A stretch of DNA of 64,000 bases from Oscillospiraceae bacterium (lineage in GTDB: Bacteria > Bacillota_A > Clostridia > Oscillospirales > WRJC01): contig WRJC01000011.1 of assembly GCA_009782405.1 (NCBI GenBank), forward strand, positions 1 through 64,000, given 5' to 3'. The notes beneath the pieces were generated by a model. It was not told the DNA's origin and did no database searches. It saw only the letters and a list, made by a program, of their open reading frames with translations. How positions within the stretch are numbered: the first letter of the stretch is position 1; every line of letters starts with the position of its first letter. A program made the translations under genes and the position numbers. Of the stretch, positions 43,170 to 51,962 are shown piece by piece.

Positions 43170-43730
43170 ATGATAAATATGGATGAAACAAAAAAATTGA
43201 CGGAAGAAATTAAAAATATGGGCGTATCCGCTGTCGCCGTATTTCCGGCCGGGGACATAAAATTCGACGAAATATTCAGGAAGCTGTGCAAAGACAATCT
43301 TTGCGGCAGGTACGGAAAAAATTACAAATGCCCCCCGCTAATCGGAGAGCCCGAAGAACTTAAAAAAGAGGTTTCGGGTTATGACGACGTCGTCTTGATC
43401 CAGTCGATTTACCCGCTTGAAGATTCCTACGATTTCGAAGGGATGGAACAGGGGGGCAGGCTCCACCGCGAAAACATAGAAAAAACCCGCGAATATTTAA
43501 AGACCAATCTGAATTTCGAAAAAATGCTCGTTTTGGGCGCGGGAGGCTGCGCCTTGTGCGAAAAATGCGGCGCATTCGAAAAAAAAGCGCCCTGCCGTTT
43601 TCCGGACAGGGCGATAGCTTCAGTGGAAGGGTACTGCATGAATGTGGCGGACATGACAAATTCCCACGGCCTTAAATACATAAACGGCGAAAACACGGTT
43701 TCTTATGTGGCTGTTTTCCTGTTGAAATGA
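43170..43730 (+). CDS. DUF2284 metal-binding protein
   Basis: A 186-residue Cys-rich protein. CPPLIGEPEEL near residue 53, GAGGCALCEKCGAFEKKAPCRFPDRAIAS spread over about 125-152, and the late SVEGYCMNVADM match DUF2284, a predicted metal-binding (probably Fe-S) family common in methanogens and anaerobes that often neighbours HemE-like methyltransferases and corrinoid proteins. Here it ends eight bases from a convergent HemE-like gene. The role is unknown; the association is suggestive only. ATG 43170 has AAAGGGGA upstream. Confidence 0.85.
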   Translation: MINMDETKKLTEEIKNMGVSAVAVFPAGDIKFDEIFRKLCKDNLCGRYGKNYKCPPLIGEPEELKKEVSGYDDVVLIQSIYPLEDSYDFEGMEQGGRLHRENIEKTREYLKTNLNFEKMLVLGAGGCALCEKCGAFEKKAPCRFPDRAIASVEGYCMNVADMTNSHGLKYINGENTVSYVAVFLLK

Positions 43731-43737
43731 TTTGATG

Positions 43738-44901
43738 TCAAAATTCCCAGACGTTCACAAGGTCGCAAGTGAGATCATGCCAATGCTTGGTTCGCGCAGC
43801 TCCGTCTTCCTTTGCGCCCCATTCGCTGTAGAACATCCCCCCGTCGGCCATGAAATGGAGGTATTCGTCGTCTTTTGCGCCCCAGCTGTTGTCGAATATG
43901 CTGCCTGAGTTGTGGTTCGTGAAATCCGGGCTGCCCATCAAAATGACTCCCGCTTTTTTTGTTATCTGCCTAAAGTTCGCCATATCCTCCTTGGAGCGGG
44001 CCATTCCGCGCATGATGGTCAAATCCAGCGACTTTGGCTTGCAATTCAAGCAGGCGTCGATATATCCGTTGAAATACGGCCCGCAGGTGTGCAGGTGCCC
44101 GCCCCCGTATTTTTCATAAAGGCGGAGGTTGCAAGGAGCGCAAAATTCGGTGTGCAGCGAGGGGCTTATGACCGATACATAATCGTCCCATATGATGACC
44201 CCGGTTTTGCCTCCGGGCACGGGAACCGCTTCGTTCTTGACCAAATGCTCCGTGCCGCACCAGCTTTCCATAGCATCTATCGTGTCCTCGATGGCCGCGG
44301 TGACGATGCCGAAAAATTCATGGACCATATCCGGCTCGTCGAACATAGCCAACATGAGCTGTTCGTTGTCGCATATTTTCGTGGCTGTCCCGTAGGGAGA
44401 CTGGTGGTCGCTGACCAATACGGGGACTTCCCCTTGCACCGCATCCAAAAATTTTTCGCAGGTTTCTTTGAGTTTGGGCCCCCAGCCGTCCTCTGCCGGA
44501 TTTATTTTTTTCGGGATTTTGCCCAAATCGTAAATATCTTTCATCACCCTGCTTTCGGTGAACGGCGGGTTGTCCTCGACTATGTACTGTTTTGCCCCGA
44601 ACATCGAAGCTATCACGCCTTGGCCCAAATGGGCCATTCCGAGATAAGGCATGTAATCCGTGTCGGGAAAACTTTCGGTTTGCGCGTTTATTGATGCTAT
44701 CGTCCTTTCGATCAGCTTGTCCGTGTCGCGTATTATGTCGCCCATTGTATAGCTTGGGCAATTTGGAGTCCCCGAATTGTAGCGGAAAGGCAAACGGTCG
44801 ATTTTTTCCTTGTTGTAGTATTTGATGCAGCGCTCCCGCGCTTCGGCGATCCTGTCGCGGTCGATTTTCAGGGCGTATCTGCCCGGTATCGTAATCTCCA
44901 T
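43738..44901 (-). CDS. HemE-family methyltransferase-like protein, partial zinc-site motif
   Basis: A 387-residue URO-D superfamily protein. RIAEARERCIKYYNKEKIDRLPFRYNSG is an altered family opening. SDHQSPYGTATKICD, GGKTGVIIWDDYVSVISPSLHTEF, and LHTCGPYFNGYID, with the His-x-Cys half of the zinc site, are typical. At the distal position the sequence is ILMGSPDFTNHNSGSI, without the expected Cys. So the three HemE-like proteins in this window have three different metal-site states. It has its own promoter (44944-44972), is divergent from the FGGY kinase gene and convergent with the DUF2284 gene. It probably transfers or binds a methyl group, substrate unknown. Confidence 0.83.
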   Translation of the reverse strand: MEITIPGRYALKIDRDRIAEARERCIKYYNKEKIDRLPFRYNSGTPNCPSYTMGDIIRDTDKLIERTIASINAQTESFPDTDYMPYLGMAHLGQGVIASMFGAKQYIVEDNPPFTESRVMKDIYDLGKIPKKINPAEDGWGPKLKETCEKFLDAVQGEVPVLVSDHQSPYGTATKICDNEQLMLAMFDEPDMVHEFFGIVTAAIEDTIDAMESWCGTEHLVKNEAVPVPGGKTGVIIWDDYVSVISPSLHTEFCAPCNLRLYEKYGGGHLHTCGPYFNGYIDACLNCKPKSLDLTIMRGMARSKEDMANFRQITKKAGVILMGSPDFTNHNSGSIFDNSWGAKDDEYLHFMADGGMFYSEWGAKEDGAARTKHWHDLTCDLVNVWEF

Positions 44902-44943
44902 AATTTTTTCCTTTTTTGTTTTATATTTTTATGCATTTTGTAT

Positions 44944-44972
44944 ATTATATCTTTTTTCGCCGGTGTTGTCAA
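44944..44972 (-). promoter_or_regulatory. Sigma-A promoter for the third HemE-like gene
   Basis: Minus-strand TTGACA (44972-44967), 17-base spacer, TATAAT (44949-44944): perfect boxes, about 43 bases ahead of ATG 44901. Confidence 0.78.
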
Positions 44973-44993
44973 GAAAAATTTTTGCGGTTTTTG

Positions 44994-45022
44994 TTGATTT
45001 CTTTGTTTTTTTCTGATATAAT
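44994..45022 (+). promoter_or_regulatory. Promoter for the FGGY kinase operon
   Basis: TTGATT (44994-44999), 17-base spacer, TATAAT (45017-45022). The predicted start point falls at or next to the first ATG (45029), which bears on whether the mRNA is leaderless. Confidence 0.65.
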
Positions 45023-45028
45023 GAAAAC

Positions 45029-46537
45029 ATGGCGGAGGTGGTAAAAATTATCTTTTTAGGACTTGATGCAGGGACAAGCAGCTGCAAATGTTCGGCGTTT
45101 TCCGCAAAGGGGGAGCTAATCGCCGAAAAATCAATAGAATATGCGAAAATGCCCGGGCAAACCGGGCTAAATGCCGATCGGCTATTTTCCGATGTATGCG
45201 AAGTGGTTGGCGGATGCGCGAAAATTGCCGCGGACAAATATGGTAAGGGAGAAATTTCATCGCTCACGGTTTCGTCGTTTGGCGAATCTTTTGCCGCTGT
45301 GGACAAAAGCGGGAAGCCGATTTCGGACATAATTTTGTACACGGACACCAATGTGGACGACGAAGTGGATATATTGACAAAAAAAGTCCCGAATATAGGG
45401 AGGATTTCGGGCGCCAAACCCAATTCTTTCTACGCGCTTCCCAAAATGATGCACATGCTCAAAACGCGCCCCGAAATCGAAAAAAACGTTTGGAAGTTTT
45501 TGCAAGTCGCCGATTTTTTGATCTACAAACTGTGCGGGGAGACAGTCATCGACTATTCGCTCGCTTGCCGGGCCCTGGCTTTTGACGTGACGAAATCCTG
45601 CTGGTCCAAAGAAATTTTGTCCGCTGCCGAAATCGCGGAGGAAAAATTGTCGAGCCCCGTATATGCTGGGACTGTTGCGGGAACGCTCAAAAAAGATTTC
45701 GCCGCGAAATTGAATCTGCCCGAAAACACGAAAATAATAACGGGAGTTCACGACCAAGTGGCTTCTGCGGCGGGAGCAGGTGCGGTAAACGACGGCGAAG
45801 CGGTGGTGGGCACGGGTTCGGTGGAGTGCATTACTCCGGTTTTCGGGGCACCCATTTTAAACCCCGATTTCATAGGGCGTAATTTCGCCTGCATTCCGCA
45901 TGCGGCGCCGGGCAAATACGTGACATATGCCTTTACCCTCACGGGAGGCTCGCTTCTCTCTTGGTACAGGGACCGCATAGTTTCGCATTTGATCCCAAAA
46001 GCAAAACAAAATGGTTGTTCGGTTTATGATTTGTTGAATGAGAGCTGCGCCCGCGAACCCTCCGATTTGTTGATTGTCCCGCATTTCGGCGGCACGGGCA
46101 CGCCCGAACTGAATCCTTTCGCTTTGGGTACTGCCACAGGTTTTTCGATGTCCACGGGTTTGCCCGAAATTTACCGCGCTATTTTGGAAGGCCTTTGTTT
46201 CGAGCTACGCTACAACCGCGAGGAGCTCGCGCTTTGCGGAATTTCTTTTTCCGGTTTGCGAGCTTCGGGGGGAGGCGCCAAATCCGATATCTGGCTGAAG
46301 TTGAAAGCGGACATACTCGGCATTTCCGTTTCGCCGCTTGTAAACACAGATGCGGGAAACGCGGGGGGAGCGATGCTAGCGGCTGTCGCGATGGGTGAAT
46401 TTGGTTCTCTCGGGCAAGCCGCAGAAATGTTCGCGAAAACCCGCGAACCTTTTTTGCCGGATTCGAAATATACCCGGTATTATAGTGACAAATACGAAAA
46501 ATACAAAAAAATAAGGCAAACGATTTTGAATATGTGA
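45029..46537 (+). CDS. FGGY-family carbohydrate kinase
   Basis: A 502-residue ATP-dependent sugar kinase of the xylulokinase/glycerol kinase/erythritol kinase superfamily. LGLDAGTSSCK near residue 10 is the phosphate-1 motif; TGVHDQVASAAGAGAV and GTGSVECITP form the second ATPase half; LRASGGGAKSDIWL-x-KADILG is the C-terminal adenosine motif. It is followed by a class II aldolase-like protein, the usual pair for phosphorylating a ketose or keto-sugar acid and then cleaving it. ATG 45029 is taken as start, but GGAGG lies inside the frame at 45033-45037 and the promoter would start transcription at about 45029, so either the mRNA is leaderless or an ATT at 45047 is used. Confidence 0.9.
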   Translation: MAEVVKIIFLGLDAGTSSCKCSAFSAKGELIAEKSIEYAKMPGQTGLNADRLFSDVCEVVGGCAKIAADKYGKGEISSLTVSSFGESFAAVDKSGKPISDIILYTDTNVDDEVDILTKKVPNIGRISGAKPNSFYALPKMMHMLKTRPEIEKNVWKFLQVADFLIYKLCGETVIDYSLACRALAFDVTKSCWSKEILSAAEIAEEKLSSPVYAGTVAGTLKKDFAAKLNLPENTKIITGVHDQVASAAGAGAVNDGEAVVGTGSVECITPVFGAPILNPDFIGRNFACIPHAAPGKYVTYAFTLTGGSLLSWYRDRIVSHLIPKAKQNGCSVYDLLNESCAREPSDLLIVPHFGGTGTPELNPFALGTATGFSMSTGLPEIYRAILEGLCFELRYNREELALCGISFSGLRASGGGAKSDIWLKLKADILGISVSPLVNTDAGNAGGAMLAAVAMGEFGSLGQAAEMFAKTREPFLPDSKYTRYYSDKYEKYKKIRQTILNM

Positions 46538-46560
46538 TAATAATTGCGGAGGATTTAAAA

Positions 46561-47517
46561 TTGGCTCTCATCACGGATTTTACGGAAGTAAAAGAAATTT
46601 ATGCGCAAGCGGCTGAAAAAAAGTGGGTAATACCGTGTTTTTGCAGCGAGAACCTTACCACAAGCGAAGCCGTGCTTTCAGCGGCTCAGGATTTTGCGCA
46701 AAAAAACGGCTATGTAAGCGTGCCGGTCACACTGGCTATGACGGTTCGATACGGCCACCGGCCTCAGGCGAGCTATTACACGCATACGCGCCGCTGGGAT
46801 ACCGGCCTCAGGCTTTTTTCGGCGGATGCCAAAATATTGGCCGAAAAAAACGGGCCTTTTCCGAACGTGGACGTTTTGCTGCATTTGGACCACGTGCAGC
46901 ATGATGCGGACGAAAAGCTTTTGGAGAACTGGGATTTGTCGGAATATTCCTCGATCATGTACGACGCTTCGAATTTGCCTTTTGCCGAAAACATTGAAAA
47001 AACCGCCGCTTTTGCAAAAAAAATGCGCGGCAGGATATTAATCGAAGGGGCTTGCGACGAAATATACAACGCAGGCGGGGAAATCCACAACGATTTGACC
47101 ACTCCCGAAAAAGCCAAGGAATACATAAGCAAAACAAATGTGGATTTGATCGTGGCGAATTTGGGCACGGAACACCGGGCTTCGGGGCAAACGCTCCATT
47201 ACTACGACGATACGGCCAAAAAGATAAAAGCTCAAATCGGGGCGAAAACGGTGCTTCACGGATTGTCTTCGGTTTCGCTCGAACAGGTGAAAAACTTGTA
47301 CAATGACGGAATATGCAAAGTGAACATCTGGACTATGCTCGAACGCGACTCGTCGCCGGTTTTGCTCGGGCAAATGGAAAAAAACGCGGGCAAAATAGCG
47401 GGCACGGGAGCATCATTGTCGCATTTCACCACGCTTTGGCGCCAGGATATAATATTTGCCGAAATGAAAAAAATCGTAAATAATTTTTTTGAAATGTGGT
47501 ACTTGCATAAAATTTAA
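46561..47517 (+). CDS. Class II fructose-bisphosphate aldolase-family protein
   Basis: A 318-residue TIM-barrel aldolase of the zinc-dependent class II type. The start is TTG 46561, eight bases after GGAGG (46548-46552). LLHLDHVQHDAD contains the metal-binding His, SSIMYDASNLPFAEN and RILIEGACDEI carry further family positions, LIVANLGTEHRASG and TVLHGLSS stand at the phosphate and metal sites. VIPCFCSENL at the N-terminus replaces the common AFNxxN, and the E-x-E zinc Glu region is altered, so the substrate is likely not fructose bisphosphate but a product of the preceding FGGY kinase. It is in the same operon (24-base gap). Confidence 0.85.
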   Translation: MALITDFTEVKEIYAQAAEKKWVIPCFCSENLTTSEAVLSAAQDFAQKNGYVSVPVTLAMTVRYGHRPQASYYTHTRRWDTGLRLFSADAKILAEKNGPFPNVDVLLHLDHVQHDADEKLLENWDLSEYSSIMYDASNLPFAENIEKTAAFAKKMRGRILIEGACDEIYNAGGEIHNDLTTPEKAKEYISKTNVDLIVANLGTEHRASGQTLHYYDDTAKKIKAQIGAKTVLHGLSSVSLEQVKNLYNDGICKVNIWTMLERDSSPVLLGQMEKNAGKIAGTGASLSHFTTLWRQDIIFAEMKKIVNNFFEMWYLHKI

Positions 47518-47521
47518 CGAT

Positions 47522-48022
47522 ATGAATAATAATCTAATTGAACTCATATACGAGGCATATGGCATTATCGGAAGCCTCACTCCGCTCAAATCCGCCGATT
47601 GCGGGAAGCTTTGCGACAAAATATGCTGCAAAGGGGACAAAGCGGGAATGCTGCTTTTTCCGGGCGAGGAAAGCATATTCGGGGAAATTGCGGGATTTTG
47701 GATTGAAGAAATAGAATACATGGAAACCCCAAAAATAAAGCTGCTCATGTGCGACGGCGAATGCGAGCGCGCAATTCGGCCTCTCGCCTGCCGCATATTT
47801 CCCGTCGCGCCGCTTGCGGGAAAAAACGGCGGATTCGATGCGGCGGCCGATATAAGGGGCAGGCGGGTTTGCCCCATTTGGGATTTGAAATACGTGGACA
47901 AAACCTTTGTCAGAGCGGTGAAAAAGGTTTTCGCTTTGCTTTCCGAAAATGCGGAAATGGCGGAATTTATGCGCCTTGTATCTGCCGAACAGGAAGAACT
48001 CATGCGATTTTACAAAAAATAA
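47522..48022 (+). CDS. Cys-rich YkgJ-like putative metal-chelating protein
   Basis: A 166-residue protein beginning at ATG 47522, four bases after the aldolase stop; an overlapping TTG at 47489 is less likely. DCGKLCDKICCKGDKAGMLLFPGE and MCDGECERAIRPLACRIFPV follow the CxxCxxCC and CRxFPV pattern of the YkgJ/zinc- or iron-chelating domain family. It is co-oriented within the kinase/aldolase/glycosidase operon, though the connection may be only transcriptional. Function unknown. Confidence 0.75.
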   Translation: MNNNLIELIYEAYGIIGSLTPLKSADCGKLCDKICCKGDKAGMLLFPGEESIFGEIAGFWIEEIEYMETPKIKLLMCDGECERAIRPLACRIFPVAPLAGKNGGFDAAADIRGRRVCPIWDLKYVDKTFVRAVKKVFALLSENAEMAEFMRLVSAEQEELMRFYKK

Positions 48023-48060
48023 GCCAAACCATACAAACACAGAAAGGAAACTTTGTTTTT

Positions 48061-50484
48061 ATGAAAAGGGATTTCAACGGAATATACCAAAACGAAAACA
48101 CCGCATACATCAATTTTCCCCTTGGCGGGATAGGGGCGGGAAACTACTGCATTTCGGGGACGGGTATGTTGGGCAGCTTTTCTTTGCGGAATTCGCCGAA
48201 CATATTTTTTGACCCCAACATATTTTCCGCGCTCGCGGTCAAAAGCTCCCGAATACAAATCGCGAAAATTTTGGAAGGTCAAGTGCCCAAACATGCAATT
48301 TTCGGATCGGGGGGCGCGGGAAACGGATTGGGCGGAAAAAATTACGGTCTTCCGCGTTGCAATTCAAACGATTTTGTTTCGCGTTTCCCATTTGCGAAAA
48401 TAAACCTCGAAGACAAGGACATCCCGCTTGAAATGTCCATATGCGCTTGGAGCCCGTTTATCCCGGGGGATTCTTACAATTCTTCGCTGCCCGCCGCCAC
48501 CCTCGAATATACTTTCAAAAACAATGCAAAAGAACCGGTAGAAGCCGTATATTATTTTTGTTCGTTCAATTTCATGAAAACTACGGACAAAGCGCCAAAT
48601 TATGTGAAAACAGAAAAAGACGGTTTCGTTCTCGTCCAGAAAGCGCCGGAAAACGAGCCGTGGCATGAAGGCGAATTCTATGCGTTTTCCGACGACGAAA
48701 ACGCCGAAATCAACGCAAAATTTTTCAGGGGCGGCTGGTTCGACACGCTGACCATGCTCTGGAACGAAATATCCAAAGGCGAATATTTGGCCGGTTCGCA
48801 CGAAAAAAACGAAAGCCCCGGAGGATATATCGCAGTTCCCTTTTCTCTCGGTTCAGGCGAGAGCAAAACGATAACAATAAACACTTGCTGGCATGTAGGC
48901 GAATCGAACTTGCGGAGCGGGCCTGACCTCGAAGATGAAAAAAACGGCAAAAAAAACAGCTATAAACCCTGGTACAGCGGCCAATTTAAAAATGTTTCGG
49001 CAATAGGCGATTATTACAGAAGCAATTTCGAAATGCTGAAATCCGAAACGAATAAATTTTCAAATTGTTTTTACGACACAGATTTGCCTGCGGAAATTGT
49101 CGAAGCGGCGGCGGCGAATTTGTCAATACTAAAGTCGCCCACGGTGCTGAGGCAAACTGACGGAAATTTGTGGTGCTGGGAAGGCTGTTCGGACAATTCG
49201 GGTTGCTGTTCGGGCACTTGCACGCACGTTTGGAATTATGCGCAGGCGATACCGCATTTGTTTCCGGACTTGGAGCGCAGTTTGAGGGAAACCGAATTTT
49301 TAGTTTCTCAGGAATCGAAAGAAGGATGCTGCGGCTCGGATTGCGACTGCGGAAGCGTCGGCGGCCACCAGACATTTCGGGCTTCTCTCCCGATCCGGAA
49401 ACCGGATCACGGCTTCCACGCCGCTTCGGATGGGCAGCTCGGAGGCGTTATGAAAGTTTTCAGGGAATGGAAAATAAGCGGAGACGACGCCTGGCTTTCG
49501 AGTTTATGGGGAAAAGTCAAAGAAAGTTTGAATTATTGCATCAACACATGGGACAAAAACCGCGAAGGGGTATTGAAAGAGCCGCACCACAACACCTACG
49601 ACATAGAATTTTGGGGTGCGGACGGGATGTGCTCGTCGTTTTATCTCGGCGCGCTGAAAGCCGCTTCGATGATGGCGGATCACTTCGGCGAAAAAGACGC
49701 GCGCATTCTGTACAATTATCTGTATGAATCGGGCAGGAAATACCTCGAAACAAAATTGTACAACGGAGAATATTTCATACAAATACCCGAATGGGAAACT
49801 TTGGAGGCAAAATTGGATCTTGGCCGCGAAACGCCCGAAGCGCAAATACTTTGCGGCAAAGAGGGCCCCAAATATCAATACGGAAACGGCTGCATATCCG
49901 ATGGGGTGCTGGGAGCCTGGATTGCGGAGATGTGCGGGGTAGGGGAAATATTAGATCCCGAAAAGGTGAAAAGCCACCTTCTCTCCGTTTACAAATACAA
50001 TTTCAAAAAAGACCTCTCAAACCATGCGAACCCGCAACGGCCGGGTTATGCATTGGGCAAAGAAGGAGGGCTTCTTTTGTGCAGCTGGCCAAACGGCGGG
50101 AAGCCATCGCTGCCTTTCGTTTACAGCGACGAAGTTTGGACCGGCATAGAATATCAGGTGGCAAGCCATTTGATTTTGCTTGGCTGCGTAAAACAAGGCC
50201 TCGAAATAGTGAGGGCTTGCCGCGCCAGATATGACGGCGCTGTGCGAAACCCCTACAACGAATACGAATGCGGGCATTTTTACGCGAGAGCCATGTCTTC
50301 TTACGGATTGCTCGCCGCTATGTCCGGCGCTTCTTATGACGCGCGCACAAAGACCTTTTCGGTAAATCCCGCGCAAAAGGGGGATTTCAGAGCGTTTATG
50401 TCCGCCGCTTCCGGATATGGCACCATAGGGGTAAAAGATGGCAAGCCGTTTATAAAAACGGTGGGCGGAGCCATCGAAACGTGA
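48061..50484 (+). CDS. GH116-like (DUF608) glycoside hydrolase
   Basis: An 807-residue protein without signal peptide. The first ~310 residues form a beta-sandwich N-terminal domain (PLGGIGAGNYCISGTGMLGSF is the diagnostic opening of GBA2-type proteins); the rest is an (alpha/alpha)6 barrel with LWCWEGCSDNSGCCSGTCTHVWNYAQA, EPHHNTYDIEFWGADGMCSS, YQYGNGCISDGVLGAW and SDEVWTGIEYQVASHLI. By motif, Glu507 is the candidate nucleophile and Asp614 the candidate acid/base; the spacing is not checked against a structure. Activities in the family include beta-glucosidase, beta-xylosidase and glucosylceramidase. ATG 48061 has a distant AAAGGA. It closes the FGGY kinase operon and ends before a bidirectional terminator. 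Confidence 0.86.
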   Translation: MKRDFNGIYQNENTAYINFPLGGIGAGNYCISGTGMLGSFSLRNSPNIFFDPNIFSALAVKSSRIQIAKILEGQVPKHAIFGSGGAGNGLGGKNYGLPRCNSNDFVSRFPFAKINLEDKDIPLEMSICAWSPFIPGDSYNSSLPAATLEYTFKNNAKEPVEAVYYFCSFNFMKTTDKAPNYVKTEKDGFVLVQKAPENEPWHEGEFYAFSDDENAEINAKFFRGGWFDTLTMLWNEISKGEYLAGSHEKNESPGGYIAVPFSLGSGESKTITINTCWHVGESNLRSGPDLEDEKNGKKNSYKPWYSGQFKNVSAIGDYYRSNFEMLKSETNKFSNCFYDTDLPAEIVEAAAANLSILKSPTVLRQTDGNLWCWEGCSDNSGCCSGTCTHVWNYAQAIPHLFPDLERSLRETEFLVSQESKEGCCGSDCDCGSVGGHQTFRASLPIRKPDHGFHAASDGQLGGVMKVFREWKISGDDAWLSSLWGKVKESLNYCINTWDKNREGVLKEPHHNTYDIEFWGADGMCSSFYLGALKAASMMADHFGEKDARILYNYLYESGRKYLETKLYNGEYFIQIPEWETLEAKLDLGRETPEAQILCGKEGPKYQYGNGCISDGVLGAWIAEMCGVGEILDPEKVKSHLLSVYKYNFKKDLSNHANPQRPGYALGKEGGLLLCSWPNGGKPSLPFVYSDEVWTGIEYQVASHLILLGCVKQGLEIVRACRARYDGAVRNPYNEYECGHFYARAMSSYGLLAAMSGASYDARTKTFSVNPAQKGDFRAFMSAASGYGTIGVKDGKPFIKTVGGAIET

Positions 50485-50506
50485 AAATAAGTTAAATTCG
50501 GAATAT

Positions 50507-50536
50507 AAAAAAAAGGACATTTTGTCCTTTTTTTTT
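50507..50536. terminator. Bidirectional terminator between the GH116-like and murA genes
   Basis: An A-run, AAAGGACA-TTT-TGTCCTTT stem-loop and T-run make a symmetric hairpin that can terminate both convergent transcripts. Confidence 0.8.
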
Positions 50537-50553
50537 GGAAAATTGGCGCAGTT

Positions 50554-51849
50554 TCAATTCGCCCTTTCGTTTCTGAATTCGTCGGGAACGAAAATCTTCT
50601 TTATGTCCGCTCCTGCTTTTGTCAGTTTGCCCACGATGTCCTCATAACCTCTTTCGATGTGGTCTATTTCTTCTATTTCAGTTTTGCCGCTGGTGGCCAA
50701 AGCGGCGATCACCATTGCAACCCCGCCTCTGATGTCCACCGCTTTCACGACCGCCGGATTCAAAAATCCCTTGCTTTCCACGGCCGCAAGGCGCCCATTG
50801 ACTTTTATGGATGCGCCCATGCGCTTGAGTTCTTCGCAATACCTGAATTTGTTGTCGAAAACCCCTTCGGTTATATAGCTCGTGCCTCCCTTGGCGAGGC
50901 AGAGCAGAACGCACATCTGGGCATTCATGTCCGTGGGAAGTCCGGGATATATCTGCGTTTTTATGTTGGCTTTGGCCAATTCGCCGTTTCCGCTCACCAC
51001 AACGGAATCGTCGAATTCTTCCACGCTTGCTCCCATTTCGATTAGTTTCGCCGTAACGGATTCGAGATGTTTTGGGATCACATTTTTTATCTTGAGTTTT
51101 CCCCCGGTAGCCGCTGCCGCCGCCATATAGGTTCCCGCTTCGATCATGTCCGGCAGGATGGGGTATGTGCAGCCGCGAAGTTCTTTAATTCCTTTTATTT
51201 TTATTATATTCGTGCCCATTCCGGATATTTTCGCGCCGCATTTGTTCAAAAAAATCGACAGATCCACCACATGAGGTTCTTTGGCCGCATTTTCTATTAT
51301 GGTCGTGCCTTCGGCTTTCACCGATGCGAGTATGATGTTTATCGTCGCGCCCACGCTCGCCTCTATGAATACATGAGCCCCTTTTAATCCTTTTGGGGCT
51401 TTTATATTGTAGTTTCCGGTGGTTTTGTTGATCTCGAAAATCCCCCCCAAAGCTTCAAAGCCTTTTATGTGTTGGTCTATGGGGCGGTCCCCGAACCAAT
51501 CGCCTCCGGGCTGGCCCACGTTGGCTGTGTTGAATCTTCCCAATTCCGCGCCGAGAAGATAGTACGAACCCCGCATCTTGCGGACGAGTTCCGGGGGCGA
51601 CATCCCGCCCTTGGTTCTGGTGTTGTCCACTTCGTAAGTGTATTTGCCAAGTCGCCTGACCGACGCGCCCATCCGCGCCAATATTTCAAAACCCGTGGAA
51701 ACGTCGCTTATATCCGGCAAATTTTCTATGACGCACTTGTCTTCGATCAATAAGCTCCCCATTATGACGGCGACCGCAGTATTTTTCATGCCCCCGATTT
51801 CGATTTCCCCATGCAGGGGTTTGCCGCCATTTATAACAAATTTTTCCAT
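50554..51849 (-). CDS. murA: UDP-N-acetylglucosamine 1-carboxyvinyltransferase (Cys-to-Asp variant)
   Basis: Transfers enolpyruvyl from PEP to UDP-GlcNAc, the first committed step of peptidoglycan synthesis. The 431-residue protein starts MEKFVINGG (ATG 51849) and has Lys22-Asn23 in GGMKNTAV, the catalytic loop QPGGDWFGDRPIDQH, LPDMIEAGTYM, and IYPGLPTDMNAQ. At the position of the E. coli Cys115 nucleophile-like residue it has Asp117. Natural Asp enzymes are active but not alkylated by fosfomycin, as known for mycobacteria and chlamydiae. It has its own promoter (51901-51928), directly downstream of the wal operon. Confidence 0.95.
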   Translation of the reverse strand: MEKFVINGGKPLHGEIEIGGMKNTAVAVIMGSLLIEDKCVIENLPDISDVSTGFEILARMGASVRRLGKYTYEVDNTRTKGGMSPPELVRKMRGSYYLLGAELGRFNTANVGQPGGDWFGDRPIDQHIKGFEALGGIFEINKTTGNYNIKAPKGLKGAHVFIEASVGATINIILASVKAEGTTIIENAAKEPHVVDLSIFLNKCGAKISGMGTNIIKIKGIKELRGCTYPILPDMIEAGTYMAAAAATGGKLKIKNVIPKHLESVTAKLIEMGASVEEFDDSVVVSGNGELAKANIKTQIYPGLPTDMNAQMCVLLCLAKGGTSYITEGVFDNKFRYCEELKRMGASIKVNGRLAAVESKGFLNPAVVKAVDIRGGVAMVIAALATSGKTEIEEIDHIERGYEDIVGKLTKAGADIKKIFVPDEFRNERAN

Positions 51850-51900
51850 TTTTAAAATTTTCTCCCCTACTATATTTGCATTAAAAACAGACATATCAAA

Positions 51901-51928
51901 ATTATATCACATATAAAATATTTTTCAA
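51901..51928 (-). promoter_or_regulatory. Promoter for murA
   Basis: Minus-strand TTGAAA (51928-51923), 16-base spacer, TATAAT (51906-51901). Confidence 0.6.
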
Positions 51929-51962
51929 GCTGTTTTATGAAAAATTCAAAAACATTTCATTT

